From the NCBI GenBank assembly GCA_964565805.1, contig CAZMGH010000008.1:1-64000 (forward strand): a stretch of 64,000 nucleotides of DNA, written 5' to 3'. Position numbers and translations under genes: made by a program. Under the pieces are notes generated by a model. It had not been told where the DNA came from, searched no databases, and was given only the letters and a program-made list of their open reading frames with translations. Origin of the DNA: Catenibacillus sp964565805. GTDB lineage: Bacteria; Bacillota; Clostridia; Lachnospirales; Lachnospiraceae. Below, in pieces: positions 62,210 to 64,000 of the stretch. Positions within the stretch are counted from its first letter, which is position 1, and each line of letters opens with the position of its first letter.

Positions 62210-64000
62210 TCACAGTTGATGGATAATGTGGATATATTGAAATTCCTCAGGTTCTAAATCCGTTTCAAATTCCAGCAGTTCATTTTCTGCCATCACTGTC
62301 CGGATCTGCATTTCCGGCTGGCTGACCGCTTTAATGTATTCAATATCCTCTTTTGTAAGGGACATCATTTCTTCCAGATCCTGCCAGCACTTAAGCGCAT
62401 TTCCGTGGTCCTCATTGACCTTATGGAATCGAAGGATCCATTTACCGTTTTGGACCCCTTCAATATGGTATCGGATTCGTAAATTAAAACTGTCCGAAAA
62501 ATACTGAGAAATAGTTTTCACAGAAAGCTCATCTTCTTTTAACTGATAATAGTAGTAATTTGGATGCTTGCAATTATGGCATAATATTGTAAAATGGCCA
62601 TGGCCATCCGTCGTCACAATGGTATTTTCATTTTTTTCCAGCATGACCCTTTTCAGATTCTTCAAAAAAGACATTGCCCAAAAGGCCGGTTTGCGGATGC
62701 CATCCCGGCTAAGCAGTCCTCCGCCGCCATTCATGATCCGATGGGAATCTTTATAATCGCCAGTAAGATCTGATCCAGGCCAATATGCGGCATACTCCAC
62801 CTGATCCAGGCAATCCAGCATATTTTTTATGATATAAGCCCCTTTAAACACCGTATCATTGAGAAGATTCCTGTTGCTTACCGTAAAATTCCATTCTGTC
62901 ACAAAAAGTTTTATACTTTCCATTCCGCTCAATTCCATATATTCCCGGGTCTTTTTAATCTGATGAAGAATATAATCCGGATCGTATAACGGAAAAAAGG
63001 CTTTCATATCATCTTTGTGTACCGGCATCGTCGGATAGCAATAAATCGAAATGAAATCCGGAACCGTACCATGATTTTTCCACATTTGAAGCAACTCCTG
63101 AAGCGAATGACCCTTCTGCATCAGAGCAAAGCCTCCGCCGCCCACCATTGTTGCCCCGGACAGCTCCCGAAAAACGTTTTTCGTTGTGTCGAAATAGGAA
63201 AAATACTGTTCCGGTGACATTGAAGGATCATACCATTCCTCAATCATCCATCGGGACATTTCTTCCTCGCCATACAAAGCGTAATAATGATGCAAGAAAT
63301 CTACAACAAATTCCCGGTGCTCTTCTTCACTGGAAAAAAAATTATCTCTTTTTGTGTCTATAATATAATTATCCGTATTGCTCAAAATAATATCCGGCTT
63401 AAATCCTAACTCAACAAACGGATGGATTCCATTAGACACTAAAAAATCAATAATATAATCCAGCTTTGAAAAGTTATATTTTTTCCCATTCTCACCCTTC
63501 TCCTGGACCATAAATAATTCCGGTGCCCAAATATCCCAAAATCTTGCGTATTTTATTCCCATCTGATTTTTAAACAGTAAAATCTGTTCCTGAATCTCTG
63601 TCAGCAAAAGATCCTTTGCCCGTCCTACATTTAAAGCATCTTTCCATTGGAATCCATAAGTATTTTGTCTGCGGCTGTCAATGTTGAGCAAAACTTCTTC
63701 CCAATTACTTTCACTTTTACCTTGGGGATGGTTTAAAACATACTGCTTTACCTTTTCTTCAAGCATATGCTGCTGTTTCTTAAGTTGAACGTCATCTTCC
63801 TGAGACAATACTCTGTTTTTTTGCCGGAACTGGACCGGTGTCATATCATATTTCTTTTTTATGGCCTTTCCTAAGGCCGCTGACCCGGCAAAGCCATTAT
63901 CCAAAGCAATATCCAGTATGGTTTTATTGGTATTAATAAGCTCTTCCTCTGCATTTTCCAGACGAAGATCATTTAAATACTGCAAAAAAGAGCATCCCAG
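62210..64000 (-). CDS. AraC-type regulator fused to a degenerate GH39 domain (partial at window edge)
   Basis: The frame is open to the window's right edge, so the N-terminus is missing. It starts with an AraC DNA-binding domain (GCSFLQYLNDLRLENAEEEL, ILDIALDNGFAGSAALGKAI, MTPVQFRQ). A helical linker and a GH39-like TIM barrel (KYARFWDIWAPELF, TEWNFTVSNRN) follow, with beta domains at the end. The acid/base motif, WNEPN in active enzymes, reads EEWYDPS here, while the nucleophile-like TEWN is kept. The barrel is probably a sugar sensor. It lies just upstream of and co-oriented with the deglycosidase pair, its likely target. Confidence 0.8.
   Translation of the reverse strand: MGCSFLQYLNDLRLENAEEELINTNKTILDIALDNGFAGSAALGKAIKKKYDMTPVQFRQKNRVLSQEDDVQLKKQQHMLEEKVKQYVLNHPQGKSESNWEEVLLNIDSRRQNTYGFQWKDALNVGRAKDLLLTEIQEQILLFKNQMGIKYARFWDIWAPELFMVQEKGENGKKYNFSKLDYIIDFLVSNGIHPFVELGFKPDIILSNTDNYIIDTKRDNFFSSEEEHREFVVDFLHHYYALYGEEEMSRWMIEEWYDPSMSPEQYFSYFDTTKNVFRELSGATMVGGGGFALMQKGHSLQELLQMWKNHGTVPDFISIYCYPTMPVHKDDMKAFFPLYDPDYILHQIKKTREYMELSGMESIKLFVTEWNFTVSNRNLLNDTVFKGAYIIKNMLDCLDQVEYAAYWPGSDLTGDYKDSHRIMNGGGGLLSRDGIRKPAFWAMSFLKNLKRVMLEKNENTIVTTDGHGHFTILCHNCKHPNYYYYQLKEDELSVKTISQYFSDSFNLRIRYHIEGVQNGKWILRFHKVNEDHGNALKCWQDLEEMMSLTKEDIEYIKAVSQPEMQIRTVMAENELLEFETDLEPEEFQYIHIIHQL

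Noticed and set aside
1..64000. CRISPR arrays, complete insertion sequences or restriction-modification systems
   Set aside because: No regularly spaced identical repeats, no transposase and no restriction or modification genes were seen; the only repeats are those reported.

Overview
The window looks like a chromosome segment from a low-to-mid GC, Gram-positive, carbohydrate-fermenting gut anaerobe, most likely Lachnospiraceae or a close relative. The grounds are strong AGGAGG ribosome binding sites, a yaaO/gmk-like/holB/yaaT(ricT)/trmN6 housekeeping block, two CUT1 sugar transporters without their own ATPase, YesM/YesN-type two-component genes, many glycoside hydrolases, and C-glycoside-deglycosidase (DUF6379) gene pairs. 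The family assignment is inference. It is a draft scaffold with two 100-N gaps. One is flanked by an identical 55-nt duplication and is probably an assembly artefact.

Left edge (1-1.5 kb): a decayed integrated element next to tRNA-Leu(CAG). It holds an XRE repressor with four 16-bp operators spaced in multiples of 33 bp, a small ImmA-like protein, and the 3' part of a tyrosine integrase whose end overlaps the tRNA terminator. 1.8-10.3 kb is a plant-glycan locus: a broken GH3, a GH120 beta-xylosidase with a divergent AraC regulator, a pair of repeated RNA-like units and a GH106-type hydrolase. 10.5-15.6 kb holds a decayed marR/MATE pair that still has its MarR operators, a long cobalamin riboswitch driving a btuFCD-like transporter, and a broken DUF1275 gene. 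15.6-19.2 kb has an isomerase/epimerase-like TIM barrel, an AraC regulator and a GH35-like enzyme.

19.3-25.7 kb (minus strand) is one operon: a decarboxylase-like amidohydrolase, a sugar-binding lipoprotein, C-glycoside-deglycosidase beta and alpha homologues, and two permeases. It suggests uptake of a C-glycosylated phenolic acid, cleavage of the C-C glycosidic bond and decarboxylation of the aglycone. The alpha gene and the start of the first permease are damaged at a junction near 21.6 kb. 25.9-35.6 kb is a catabolic cluster (amidohydrolase, GPH symporter, GntR regulator, SDR, SLC13-type carboxylate transporter, DRE-TIM lyase, ABM monooxygenase, iron alcohol dehydrogenase) whose substrate I cannot name.

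35.8-44.4 kb is a second glycan module: a GH140-like hydrolase, a YesM-type kinase, a complete CUT1 transporter and a YesN-type regulator. 44.4-57.7 kb is mostly housekeeping (AAA/PD-DExK protein, trmN6, ricT, holB, gmk-like, Orn/Lys/Arg decarboxylase-like, murE-like, Asp/Glu racemase), followed by an arginase-fold protein lacking most metal ligands, a GH3 and a GNAT. 57.8-64 kb has a D-aspartate-ligase-like ATP-grasp protein coupled to an FAD dehydrogenase, then a second, intact deglycosidase alpha/beta pair. That pair lies downstream of an AraC-GH39 fusion regulator cut by the window edge.

Two themes stand out. There are two C-glycoside-deglycosidase loci in one window. There is also a run of genes between 1.8 and 21.6 kb (GH3, MATE, marR, DUF1275, deglycosidase alpha) that each carry a short internal or junctional deletion, while I see no such damage to the right.
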